From Candidatus Eiseniibacteriota bacterium (lineage in GTDB: Bacteria; Eisenbacteria; RBG-16-71-46), in assembly GCA_016710095.1 (NCBI GenBank), contig JADJLL010000019.1:40219-104218 (forward strand): 64,000 nucleotides of DNA, in the 5' to 3' direction. Of the stretch, positions 38,997 to 47,038 are shown piece after piece. Both the position numbers and the translations under genes were made by a program. Within the stretch, counting starts at the first letter, position 1, and the number at the start of each line of letters is the position of its first letter. Below the pieces are notes generated by a model, which was not told where the DNA came from, did no database searches, and was given only the letters and a program-made list of their open reading frames with translations.

Positions 38997-40727
38997 TCAG
39001 CGGGGCAACAGCCCCGCTTCGCGGGCGGCCCGCACGACCTCGGGCCGGGCGTCCGGCCGCCGGGCGGCCTCGCGGGCCCACTGCAGCGCGCGCGCGGTGT
39101 CGCCGGCCGCGGCGTAGCTCGCGGCGGCGTCGAACGCGGCGTCCGAGCTGCCCTCGAGCACCATCGCGATCTTCGCGTGCTCCATCGCGGCGGACGCGTA
39201 GTCGCCCGCGTTCACGAACGCCGCGGCGAGCGTGCGATGGTCGATCTCCCAGCGCGGGTTGAACGCGAGTTCCTCGGCGAGGTTCTCGTCCCCCGCGCGC
39301 ACGCGCACCCAGCCGCCGAGCGAGTCGTGGCGGAAGAAGTAGTCCTGGCCCGCGGGCTCTCCCGCCGCGCGCGGACGGTACGTGCTGTAGAACCCGCCAC
39401 GCAGCGTCGAATCGCCGTACCACACGCGCAGCGCCGGCGCGTCGCCTTGCACGAGCCCGATGCGGTCGGGCACGCGCACGAAGAACACGCGCGCGTGCGC
39501 GCCCGGGCGCGGCAGCTTCTTCAGCAGGTCGTCGCGCATCGCCGCGTTCCAGACCGCCGCGCGGCGCTGGTACATCGCGTCGCCCCAGTCGAGCGACGGC
39601 GTGCGGTCGCGCGCCACGCCGAGCACGGCGAGCAGCGCGAGCGTGACCGCGGTGACGGCGGCGTTCGTGCCCGCCCAGTGCGACAGCGCGAGCAGCACAC
39701 CGAGCGCGGCGAACGACGCGTAGTACGCGTGGAAGCCGAGCCCGGGCAGCAGCAGCGGCGCGACGCCGACCGCCGCCCACGCGAGCGAGAAGCGCAGCAC
39801 CGCGCCACGCGCGTGAGGCGCCGCGTCTTCGCCGTCCGGGCGCAGTGCGCCCGCGAGCACGACGAGCGCACCGGCCAGCGCGAGCGCGGGAAACACGATC
39901 GCGCTCCAGTCCGGCATCGGCGCGGGCACGCGATCGAGGTTGAGCGCGACGAGCAGCCCGCGCGCGAGCGCGAGCGGCGGCGACAGTCGCGTCGGGTCGT
40001 CCACGCGCTCGAGCACGACCGGATGCCACAGCTGTCCACCGAGCCGCGGGTGCAGCCCGGCCCACACGAGCGCGACCGCCGCGAACGGCGCCACGCGCGC
40101 GGCCACTTCGCGCCACGAGCGGCGCGCGAGCAGCAGGTCGTACGCGACGAGCACGGCGGGCAGCAGCGCCGCGGTCTCCTTGCTGAGCAGCGCCATCGCG
40201 TAGCCCGCGAGCGCGAGCGCGCGACGATCGGCGCTCCACGCGAGCAGCGCGGCGAGCGACCACGCGAGCATCCACAGGTCCTGCACACCCGCGACCCACA
40301 GCAGCGGCAGGCTCCACGCGGCGAGCGACGCGCACGCGGCCGTGGCCCACGCGGCGGCGCGGCCACCGGCCACGCGGCGCGTGAACGCCCAGAAGAGCGC
40401 GACCACCGCGAGCCACAGCGCGGCATTGACCGCGTGGAAGACCGCGGGATTCGCGCCGGCCAGCGCCTGCACGGCCCAGTAGTGCGTCTCGCGCGACCAC
40501 GGCCGCCACCAGTGGAACGCGAGCCCGTCGAAGCCCCACAGCGAGAACGGCGAGGCGCCGCGCGTGCGGTCGAGGAACAGGTAGTCGTCGTTCACGAACG
40601 GCGCGCGCAGCGCGTCCGGCCAGCGCAGCGCGACGACCGCGAGCAGCGCGGCCACCGCAGCGACGAACCGGGGCGCGGTCCCCCGCGCCCCGGCCGTCGT
40701 GTGCTTGTGGCGAGTGCCTACTTCCAC
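38997..40727 (-). CDS. GT-C membrane glycosyltransferase with TPR-like C-terminus
   Basis: The 576-residue protein starts at a GTG that overlaps the end of the PD40 gene by ten bases. About eleven hydrophobic helices are visible; the first outer loop has APFVNDDYLFLDRTRGASPF, with the DD pair of GT-C enzymes, and LLSKETAALLPAVLVAYDLL resembles PMT-type proteins. The last 90 residues (FNPRWEIDHRTLAAAFVNAG, then ALQWAREAARR) read as TPR-like helices outside the membrane. It probably transfers a sugar from a lipid carrier to protein or glycan. The neighbouring secreted PD40 protein could be a partner or substrate. Confidence 0.75.
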   Translation of the reverse strand: MEVGTRHKHTTAGARGTAPRFVAAVAALLAVVALRWPDALRAPFVNDDYLFLDRTRGASPFSLWGFDGLAFHWWRPWSRETHYWAVQALAGANPAVFHAVNAALWLAVVALFWAFTRRVAGGRAAAWATAACASLAAWSLPLLWVAGVQDLWMLAWSLAALLAWSADRRALALAGYAMALLSKETAALLPAVLVAYDLLLARRSWREVAARVAPFAAVALVWAGLHPRLGGQLWHPVVLERVDDPTRLSPPLALARGLLVALNLDRVPAPMPDWSAIVFPALALAGALVVLAGALRPDGEDAAPHARGAVLRFSLAWAAVGVAPLLLPGLGFHAYYASFAALGVLLALSHWAGTNAAVTAVTLALLAVLGVARDRTPSLDWGDAMYQRRAAVWNAAMRDDLLKKLPRPGAHARVFFVRVPDRIGLVQGDAPALRVWYGDSTLRGGFYSTYRPRAAGEPAGQDYFFRHDSLGGWVRVRAGDENLAEELAFNPRWEIDHRTLAAAFVNAGDYASAAMEHAKIAMVLEGSSDAAFDAAASYAAAGDTARALQWAREAARRPDARPEVVRAAREAGLLPR

Positions 40728-41812
40728 TCGGCGATGAAGATGTTCGTCTCGCCCGCGACCTTGCCGCCGCGATTGGAGCAGAAGACCAGGTACTTGCCGT
40801 CGGGGCTGAACATCGGGAAGCCGTCGAAGTCGTCGTCGCGCGTGACCGGCACGGGCTCGCTGCCCGCGACGTCGACCATGTAGAGGTCGAAGTTGCGGCT
40901 GCGCGGGTTCTCCCAGTTCGACGAATAGATGATCTGCTTGTCGTCGGGCGTGAAGAACGGCGCGAACGACGCGCCCGGCTTGTCGGTGATGCGGCGCTGG
41001 TTCGTGCCGTCCGCGTTGCCGACCCAGATGTCCATCTTGTTCGGCATCACGAGATCCTGGTCGAGCAGGCGGTGGAACTTCGCGAGCGCGGTGGAGTCCG
41101 TGGTGCGGTACGTGCGCCACACGATCTGCTTGTCGTCGTGCGAGAAGTACGCGCCGCCGTCGTAGCCCGGCTGGTCGGTGAGCCGCGTCAGCTGCGAGCC
41201 GTCCGTGCGCATCTTGTAGAGATCGACGTCGCCGTCACGCTTGCTCGTGAACAGGATCCACTGGCCGTCGGTCGACAGCGTCGCCTCGGCGTCGTAGCCC
41301 GGGTGGTTCGTGAGCTGGCGCAGGTCGGTGCCGTCGGCCTTCGCGGTGAAGATCTCGTAGCTCGGATAGATCGCCCACGTGTAGCCCTTGCTCATGTCGG
41401 GCTCGGGCGGGCACTCGGCGCCGCCGAGGTGCGTGGACGCGAACAGCACGCGGCGGTCGTTGTCGTAGAAGTAGCCGCACGTCGTGCGGCCCTTGCCCGT
41501 GCTCACCAGCGTGATCTTGCCCGTGCGCATGTCCATCACGTACTGCTGGTCGCACTTGTTCGCGCCGACGGTCGCCTGGAACGAGAGCTTCGTGCCGTCC
41601 GCGCTCCAGTACGCCTCGGCGTTCTGGCCGCCGAACGTGAGCTGCCAGAGGTGCACGAACCGCCCCTCGCCCGGACGGATCAGCGAGTCCTGCGCGACGG
41701 CGGTCTTCGGGATCGGACGGAAGGGCTTGCCCTTCGCGGCGCCGGGCTTGGAGGCCCCGGTGGCGGCGAAGGCGACGAGTACGGCGAGCAGCAGCACCAC
41801 GATTCGCTTCAC
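40718..41812 (-). CDS. Secreted TolB-like PD40 beta-propeller protein
   Basis: The protein has about 364 residues; the GTG start at 41810-41812 lies behind GGAGG and overlaps the coaX stop. The signal peptide is VKRIVVLLLAVLVAFAATGA. Six or so PD40/WD40-like blades follow, each with phrases like YWSADGTKLSFQA, TLSTDGQWILFTSKRDG, YFSHDDKQIVWRT, FFTPDDKQIIYSSN and MFSPDGKYLVFCSNRGG. Family members include the TolB propeller, but Pal/Tol partners are absent here. A periplasmic binding or scaffolding role is likely. Cysteines near residues 90, 110 and 130 could form disulfides. Confidence 0.8.
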   Translation of the reverse strand: MKRIVVLLLAVLVAFAATGASKPGAAKGKPFRPIPKTAVAQDSLIRPGEGRFVHLWQLTFGGQNAEAYWSADGTKLSFQATVGANKCDQQYVMDMRTGKITLVSTGKGRTTCGYFYDNDRRVLFASTHLGGAECPPEPDMSKGYTWAIYPSYEIFTAKADGTDLRQLTNHPGYDAEATLSTDGQWILFTSKRDGDVDLYKMRTDGSQLTRLTDQPGYDGGAYFSHDDKQIVWRTYRTTDSTALAKFHRLLDQDLVMPNKMDIWVGNADGTNQRRITDKPGASFAPFFTPDDKQIIYSSNWENPRSRNFDLYMVDVAGSEPVPVTRDDDFDGFPMFSPDGKYLVFCSNRGGKVAGETNIFIAEWK

Positions 41813-42654
41813 GACAATTCCTCCCACAGGAGCCGAAGCCCCTTCAGCGTCAGTCCTTCGTCCACGAGATCCACCGTTTCACATTCGGGCGCGAGCACGG
41901 GCGCGAGTCCGCCCGTCGCGATCACCTTGGGGTGCCCGCCCAGTTCGGCGCGCACGCGGCGCACGAGCGAGTCCACGAGCCCCGCATTACCCCATACGAC
42001 GCCCACGCGGAGACATTCCTCCGTCGTGCGGCCGAGCGCGCGCTCGGGGCGGCGCAGGTCCACGCGCGCGAGCCGCGCGGCGCGGCGGAACAGCTCCTCG
42101 GACGCCGTCACGACGCCGGGCGCGATCGCGCCGCCGACGTACGCGCCCTGCTTGTTCACGCAGTCGAGCGTGGTCGCGGTGCCGAGGTCCACGACGATCG
42201 CGGGCGCGCCGTACAGCTTGCGCGCGGCGTACGCGTTCGCGAGCCGGTCGGCGCCGACCGACGCCGGGTCGGGCACGTGCACGGGAATGCAGGCGGTTTC
42301 CGCGCTCACCTCGAGCGGGCGCTTGCCCGTCACCGCGCGCAGCGCCTCGCTCCACGGGCGCGTGAGCGACGGCACCACCGAGCACAGGATGCTGCCCCAG
42401 CCCACGGCGCTCGTGTGCACGAGCATCTCGAGCGCGAGCCGCAGTTCGTCCTGCGTGCTGCGTCCGCTGGTCAGGCGCCAGAAGCCGTCGAGCTCGGCGC
42501 CGAGGAAGCGGCCGACCACGGTCTCGCTGTTGCCGATGTCCACCGCGAGCAGCGGCGTGGGCGCGGCGATGCGCGCGGGGCGCTTCGGCGCCACGACCTT
42601 CGCCGGCTTCACGGCTTTCGCGCTCTTCGCGGCACGCTTGCGACGCTCAGTCAT
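41809..42654 (-). CDS. coaX: Type III pantothenate kinase
   Basis: The enzyme phosphorylates pantothenate in the first committed step of CoA synthesis. Motifs are LLAVDIGNSETVVGRF (phosphate 1), PDPASVGADRLANAYAARKL, VDLGTATTLDCV and GGAIAPGVVTASEELFRRAA. Type III kinases need a monovalent cation and resist CoA feedback. The first 35 residues are an unusual basic extension (TERRKRAAKSAKAVKPAK and onward), not part of the fold. The ATG at 42652-42654 is best placed behind GAGGGG; an ATG at 42663 is possible. It overlaps tatC upstream. Confidence 0.9.
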   Translation of the reverse strand: MTERRKRAAKSAKAVKPAKVVAPKRPARIAAPTPLLAVDIGNSETVVGRFLGAELDGFWRLTSGRSTQDELRLALEMLVHTSAVGWGSILCSVVPSLTRPWSEALRAVTGKRPLEVSAETACIPVHVPDPASVGADRLANAYAARKLYGAPAIVVDLGTATTLDCVNKQGAYVGGAIAPGVVTASEELFRRAARLARVDLRRPERALGRTTEECLRVGVVWGNAGLVDSLVRRVRAELGGHPKVIATGGLAPVLAPECETVDLVDEGLTLKGLRLLWEELS

Positions 42655-43489
42655 GACTGACATCCCCTCGTTCGAATTCGGCGGCTTCCGCCTCTTCGGC
42701 TTTCGTCTTGCGCTTCGCGACCAGGAACGACAGACCGACGCTCACGAAGTAGAGCAGCGCCATCGGCCCGCCCATGACGATCTGGGCGCTCACGACGTCG
42801 CCCGGCGTGATCGCCGCGGTGATCACGAAGATCCCGACGAGCGCGACGCGCCACTGCTGCAGCAGGAACACGGGCGTGACGAGCCCGATACCGGTGAGCA
42901 GCATGGTGACGAGCGGCAGCTGCATGAGCACGCCGCACGCGAGCGCCATGTTGTAGAAGAAGTCGAGCAGCAGGCTGAGCCGGATCTGCGACACCATGCC
43001 GGGCGTGAGGAACTGCTGCAGCACGTCGATCACGAGCGGCACGACGTAGCTGTACGCAGCCCACGCCCCCGTCGCGAACAGCACGCACGACATGAGCGAC
43101 AGCGGCACGACCCAGCGGCGCTCCTGGCGGAGCAGCCCCGGCAGCACGAACGACCAGATCCGCCACAGCACGTAGGGCAGCGCGATCATGAGACCGATGA
43201 GCGCGGCGAGCTTGATGCGCTCGTTGAACGCTTCGAACGGCGACATGACCACGGTCGTCTTGACCGTGCGCGCGATGAGGTCGGCGAGCACGCGCGGCGC
43301 GAGCCACCAGCCCGCGAGCGCGCCGATCGCGACGCCCGCGAACACCTGCTGCAGCAGGCGGCGCAGTTCCTCGAGGTGATCGAGGAAGTGCATCTCGCCG
43401 GTCTGGCGCGGATCCACCCAGACGTCGTCGGGGCGGAACTCGCGCTCGCGGCGCGGGTCTTCGGCGGGCGGCAGGTGCGGACTGCTCAC
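42647..43489 (-). CDS. tatC: Sec-independent translocase protein TatC
   Basis: The 280-residue protein has six membrane helices and starts at a GTG overlapping the birA stop. TatC hallmarks are MHFLDHLEELRRLLQQVF at the cytoplasmic N-terminus, SPFEAFNERIKLAALIGLMI, and ALPYVLWRIWSFVLPGLLRQ with FVLPGLLRQER before helix 3. TatC recognises twin-arginine signal peptides and recruits TatA, encoded at 25.0 kb. The N-terminus has about 30 extra charged residues (EDPRREREFRPDDVWVD). Confidence 0.92.
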   Translation of the reverse strand: MSSPHLPPAEDPRREREFRPDDVWVDPRQTGEMHFLDHLEELRRLLQQVFAGVAIGALAGWWLAPRVLADLIARTVKTTVVMSPFEAFNERIKLAALIGLMIALPYVLWRIWSFVLPGLLRQERRWVVPLSLMSCVLFATGAWAAYSYVVPLVIDVLQQFLTPGMVSQIRLSLLLDFFYNMALACGVLMQLPLVTMLLTGIGLVTPVFLLQQWRVALVGIFVITAAITPGDVVSAQIVMGGPMALLYFVSVGLSFLVAKRKTKAEEAEAAEFERGDVSHD

Positions 43490-44328
43490 GCGCGCCCTCC
43501 TTCCGTGGCGCACGCGGGACCGTCGGCCGGCTCCACGTCGCCCGCGATCATCACGCGCTCGATGCCGGACTCGAGCCGCAGCACGAGGCCGCCGTCTTCG
43601 TCGAGGCGCTGCGCGACGCCGGTGACGTCGCCGCCGGGCGCGCGCACGGTGACCGTCTCGCCCCAGAACGCGGCGCGCGCGCTCCACGCGTCGCGGATCT
43701 TCGCGCGCTCGCCTTCCTGCAGTTCGTCCCACAGCGGCTCGAACGCCTCGAGCAACCGCGCGGCCACGTCTTCCGGCCGCACCTGATCGTCGCCGCGTTC
43801 GATCGCGACGCTCGTCGCGCGCGTGCGCAGCGCTTCGGGGAACTCTTCCGTGAGCGTGAGCACGTTGACGCCCACGCCGATCACCACCACGTCGCCGCCC
43901 GCGGGAGCGCGCCGCAGTTCGCACAGCACGCCGGCCAGCTTGCGGCCGCGCACGAGCACGTCGTTCGGCCACTTGAGGCGCGCGTGTTCGACACCGCAGC
44001 GTGCGATCGCCGTGGCGGCGGCGACACCGGCGGCGAGCGGAATCAGTCCCGCCTGGCGCACGTCGCAGCCCAGGTGCAGCGCGACGCTCAGCGCGAGCGC
44101 GCGGCCGGGCGCGTGCTCCCACGTGCGGCCGGCGCGGCCGCGGCCTCGGGTCTGCGCGTCGGCGACCACCACGACGCCGTCACCCTGTCCCGCGCAGAGC
44201 GCGTCGAAGGCGTCGTCGTTCGTGGACGGCGTGCTCGCGCGCACGATCAGCGCGCGGCCGAGCCGCCGCGTGGCGAGCTGCGCGCCGAAGCGCGCGCGGT
44301 CGAATCCGTCGCCGGGCCGATCAGCCAA
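43486..44328 (-). CDS. birA: Biotin--[acetyl-CoA-carboxylase] ligase, no DNA-binding domain
   Basis: The 280-residue monofunctional biotin protein ligase activates biotin with ATP and attaches it to carboxylase carrier protein. Motifs are ADAQTRGRGRAGRTWEH (biotinyl-AMP loop), LKWPNDVLVRGRKLAGVLCE and GVGVNVL. A C-terminal SH3-like domain follows (GETVTVRAPGGDVTGVAQRL). The N-terminal helix-turn-helix of the bifunctional repressor type is missing, so it does not regulate biotin genes. It starts at a TTG (44326-44328) behind GAGGAAG and overlaps nadC by eight bases. Confidence 0.9.
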   Translation of the reverse strand: MADRPGDGFDRARFGAQLATRRLGRALIVRASTPSTNDDAFDALCAGQGDGVVVVADAQTRGRGRAGRTWEHAPGRALALSVALHLGCDVRQAGLIPLAAGVAAATAIARCGVEHARLKWPNDVLVRGRKLAGVLCELRRAPAGGDVVVIGVGVNVLTLTEEFPEALRTRATSVAIERGDDQVRPEDVAARLLEAFEPLWDELQEGERAKIRDAWSARAAFWGETVTVRAPGGDVTGVAQRLDEDGGLVLRLESGIERVMIAGDVEPADGPACATEGGRA

Positions 44329-45208
44329 CTTCCTCGATCTCCAGGCTCAGGTTGAGCGCGGGCGCCGAGTGCGTGAGCGCGCCGACGGACAGGTAGTCCG
44401 CGCCGGTCTCCGCGTACGCGCGCGCGGTCTCGAGATTGATGCCGCCGCTCACCTCGACCTCGGGCCAGCGCCGCGCGCCGGGCAGCACGCGCGAGTGGTC
44501 CGGCGGGTTCGCGCGATACCAGCGTTCGACTTCGTCCACCGCGCGTTTCACGGCGTCCACGGGCTGGTTGTCGACGAGGATGCGGTCCACTTCGGGGCGC
44601 AGCGCTTCGCGCAGCTGCTCCATGGACTCGACCTCGACTTCGAGCAGCAGGTCGCGGCGCGTGCGCTGGATGCGGTCGATCGCCTGCGTCAGCCCGCGCG
44701 CGGCGCGAATGTGGTTGTCCTTCACGAGGTACATGTCCCAGAGCGCCATGCGGTGATTGACGCCACCGCCGCACGCGACGGCGTACTTCTCGAGGAAGCG
44801 CATCCCGGGCGTGGTCTTGCGCGTGTCGAGGATGCGGCAGCCCGTGCCGTCGATCGTCTGCACGTACTTGTGCGTGAGCGTGGCGACGCCGCAGAGCCGC
44901 ATGAGGTAGTTCAGCGCCGTGCGCTCGGCCGTCATGATGCTCGCCGCCGAACCGCTGATCTGCGCGAGCGCGACGCCCGCTTCGATCCACTCGCCGTCGC
45001 GCGTGGTCGAGCGGAACTTGAGGTCCGGGTCCACCTCGCGGAACGTCATCTGCGCGATCTCGAGGCCCGAGACGATACCGGGCTCCTTCGCCACGATGAC
45101 GGCGCGCGCGCCGATGTTCGACGGCACGGAGTTGAGCGTGGTGACGTCGCCGGTGCCCACGTCCTCGGACAGCGCGAACTTGACGAGCGGCAGGAAGGAT
45201 TCGAGCAC
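44321..45208 (-). CDS. nadC: Nicotinate-nucleotide pyrophosphorylase (quinolinate phosphoribosyltransferase)
   Basis: The 295-residue enzyme makes nicotinate mononucleotide from quinolinate and PRPP in NAD synthesis. Blocks are LSEDVGTGDVTT, AERTALNYLMRLCGVAT, ILDTRKTTPGMRFLEKYAVA, CGGGVNHRMALWDMYLVKDN and VEVSGGINLETARAYAETGA. It starts at a GTG and begins a tightly overlapping run nadC-birA-tatC-coaX-PD40-GT-C; nadC-birA-coaX adjacency is common in bacteria. Confidence 0.93.
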   Translation of the reverse strand: MLESFLPLVKFALSEDVGTGDVTTLNSVPSNIGARAVIVAKEPGIVSGLEIAQMTFREVDPDLKFRSTTRDGEWIEAGVALAQISGSAASIMTAERTALNYLMRLCGVATLTHKYVQTIDGTGCRILDTRKTTPGMRFLEKYAVACGGGVNHRMALWDMYLVKDNHIRAARGLTQAIDRIQRTRRDLLLEVEVESMEQLREALRPEVDRILVDNQPVDAVKRAVDEVERWYRANPPDHSRVLPGARRWPEVEVSGGINLETARAYAETGADYLSVGALTHSAPALNLSLEIEEVG

Positions 45209-45392
45209 GGTGGCCTTGGGCTCCCGGGTGACGGACGGAGTGCCCCGGGCGTCCCGGGGCGGAATGCGAGTGCGGCAGCATAGCCGCAGGCCGGGGGGCG
45301 TGCATCTCTGCAGGGAGGGCGCGGGATTGGGGCGCGATTGCGAGGGCCGCCGACGAGTCGCGGACGGTCGGGCGGTAGGCGCTCGCGAGCGT

Positions 45393-45414
45393 CAACTGGT
45401 CGCGCGACCAGTTG
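45393..45414. repeat. Perfect 22-bp palindrome, copy 1
   Basis: A perfect palindrome with core AACTGGTCGCGCGACCAGTT, plus one C/G pair at each end, lies 184 bases upstream of nadC and 48 bases beyond the DUF4256 stop. The same core, changed only at one symmetric base pair, recurs at 49977-50000. No T-run follows on either strand, so a protein-binding site or a repeated hairpin element is more likely than a terminator. Confidence 0.65.
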
Positions 45415-45462
45415 CGTTCACCGATCGCCCACGCCGGTGCGGAACTGGGGAGGCGCCTCCCC

Positions 45463-46008
45463 TCACACCCGCAGCAGCGCCCGGAACCCGCGCGCGGCGT
45501 AGTAGGACTCGGCGCCGTTGTGGTAGACGAACACCTTGCCGTAGCGCCGGTCGCAGAACAGCGCGCCCCCGAGCGCGCGCACGTCGGAGGGCGTGGCGAT
45601 CCAGCTCGACGTCTTGCGGTCGAACTCGCCGAGCGTCTGCAGCACGCGGTACTCGTCCTCGCCCAGCAGTTCGACGCCCATCGCGGCGGCTTGTTCGACC
45701 GCGGCGCCCTTCGGCTTGTTCTCCTTGCGCGCGTCGAGCGCCGCGCGGTCGTAGCACAGGCTGCGGCGGCCCACCGGGCTCTCGGGCGCGCAGTCGCAGA
45801 ACAGGAACTGCTTCTTCGCGGCGTCGAAACCGATCACGTCGGGCTCGCCCCCGCTCTCCTCCATCGCGGCGAGCGCCTCGAGCGCGGCGCCGCCGGCCAC
45901 CAGCTTCGCGAGCACCTTCGCCCACGCGATGCCGGCGTGACGATGCGCGTGCTTCTCGAATCGTGCCGCGAGCGTCTCCAACAGCGTCTGACGTGCCTGC
46001 TTGTTCAC
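45463..46008 (-). CDS. DUF4256 family protein
   Basis: The 181-residue soluble protein matches DUF4256 from end to end. It has HRHAGIAWAKVLAKLVAGGA, MEESGGEPDVIGFDAA, CDCAPESPVGRRSLCYDRAA, FDRKTSSWIATPSDVRALGG, and ALFCDRRYGKVFVYHNGAES then YYAARGFRALLRV. The conserved cysteines, histidine and SYYAARGFR end are typical. Function is unknown. The GTG start lies behind AAGGAGGGCCCC; four bases overlap the end of the upstream secreted-protein gene, so the two are probably one transcript. Confidence 0.85.
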   Translation of the reverse strand: MNKQARQTLLETLAARFEKHAHRHAGIAWAKVLAKLVAGGAALEALAAMEESGGEPDVIGFDAAKKQFLFCDCAPESPVGRRSLCYDRAALDARKENKPKGAAVEQAAAMGVELLGEDEYRVLQTLGEFDRKTSSWIATPSDVRALGGALFCDRRYGKVFVYHNGAESYYAARGFRALLRV

Positions 46009-47012
46009 GGGGCCCTCCTTCCTTCCGCGGCCGACACGTTCCATCCGCTGCCACGCGGCGCCCTTCGCACGACCACGCCCAGCGAATCCGCCGGGCCGCG
46101 GCTCGACAGCAGCACGCGCGCGTCGTCACCGCCGAGCGGCAGCACCTTGTGCAGCACGGCCCAGCGGCGCGCCTTCATCCAGCGGTCCACGTCGGGCGAC
46201 ACGGTCACGTCGCGGTCGCTCCACGCGCGGTAGCCGCGCCGCGCGTCGAACGCGCGCGCCACCGCCCAGGCGGCATCGTCCACGGGACCGACGCGCAGCC
46301 GCGTCGCGGTCACGCCGTCCACACGCCACACGGTCTCCTGCGCGAGCCGCGGACACTCCGCGCACAGTCCGGCGTCCACCGCGGACGCGCCGGTCCAGCC
46401 GCGCTCGCGGATCGCCAGCAGCGTCTCGCCGTTGCGCGCGAGCAGCCGAATGCCGCCGTCGCCGCCGCGCTCGCTCGACACGAGCGCGGTGCGGTAGAGC
46501 CCCGGCACCACGCCCGGCACGCTGTCCACCGGCGCGGCCCACAGGGCGTGCGGCCACTCGCCGGGCTCGCCGAACCACGCGAGCGCCACGCGCGTCAGCG
46601 GCTGCTCGTAGAGCGGCCGCACCTGCGCCAGCCACACGCGCTCGATCGCGTGCAGTCCGGCGGGACTCGCTCCCGCGGCCGCGCCCTCCACGCGCCGAAC
46701 GCCGGCGCCGCTCACGAGCCGGATCGCCACCGCGTGGTCGGGCAGAACCTGCGCGGCGAGCAGCAACTCGGCGCCCATCGTGTCGGCGACCGCGCGCACG
46801 AGCGGCCGCCCCGGGAACTTCGCGGCACGCGCGAACGCCGCGAGCCGCGCGGCAGGGGTCTCGCCGCCCGCGAGCACGGCGGAGGCGAGCGAATCGGCGA
46901 GCGCTTCACTGGCAGCGCCCGCGGGCGTCAGCACCGGCGGCGCGCCGCGACGCTGCGCGGCGGCCGGCGCGACGCAGGCCGCGAGCAGCGCACCGGCAAG
47001 AGCGAGCGCCAT
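46005..47012 (-). CDS. Secreted hypothetical protein
   Basis: The 335-residue protein starts at an ATG (47010-47012) with a signal peptide ALALAGALLAACVAPAAAQ. The mature part is rich in alanine and arginine and shows VEGAAAGASPAGLHAIERVW, RPLYEQPLTRVALAWFGEPG and two cysteines (LCAECPRLAQE). I do not recognise a domain. A cysteine at the end of the hydrophobic core (LLAAC) leaves a lipoprotein possible, but the AQ|R site favours signal peptidase I. It lies 26 bases after uvrB and overlaps the DUF4256 gene. Confidence 0.65.
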   Translation of the reverse strand: MALALAGALLAACVAPAAAQRRGAPPVLTPAGAASEALADSLASAVLAGGETPAARLAAFARAAKFPGRPLVRAVADTMGAELLLAAQVLPDHAVAIRLVSGAGVRRVEGAAAGASPAGLHAIERVWLAQVRPLYEQPLTRVALAWFGEPGEWPHALWAAPVDSVPGVVPGLYRTALVSSERGGDGGIRLLARNGETLLAIRERGWTGASAVDAGLCAECPRLAQETVWRVDGVTATRLRVGPVDDAAWAVARAFDARRGYRAWSDRDVTVSPDVDRWMKARRWAVLHKVLPLGGDDARVLLSSRGPADSLGVVVRRAPRGSGWNVSAAEGRRAP

Positions 47013-47038
47013 CACGACGACACGCGAACGCCGCCCCC

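Noticed and set aside
45393..45414. Palindrome as rho-independent terminator of the DUF4256 transcript
   Set aside because: The hairpin is followed by GACGCTCGCG on the minus strand and GCGTTCACC on the plus strand, with no T-run in either direction.
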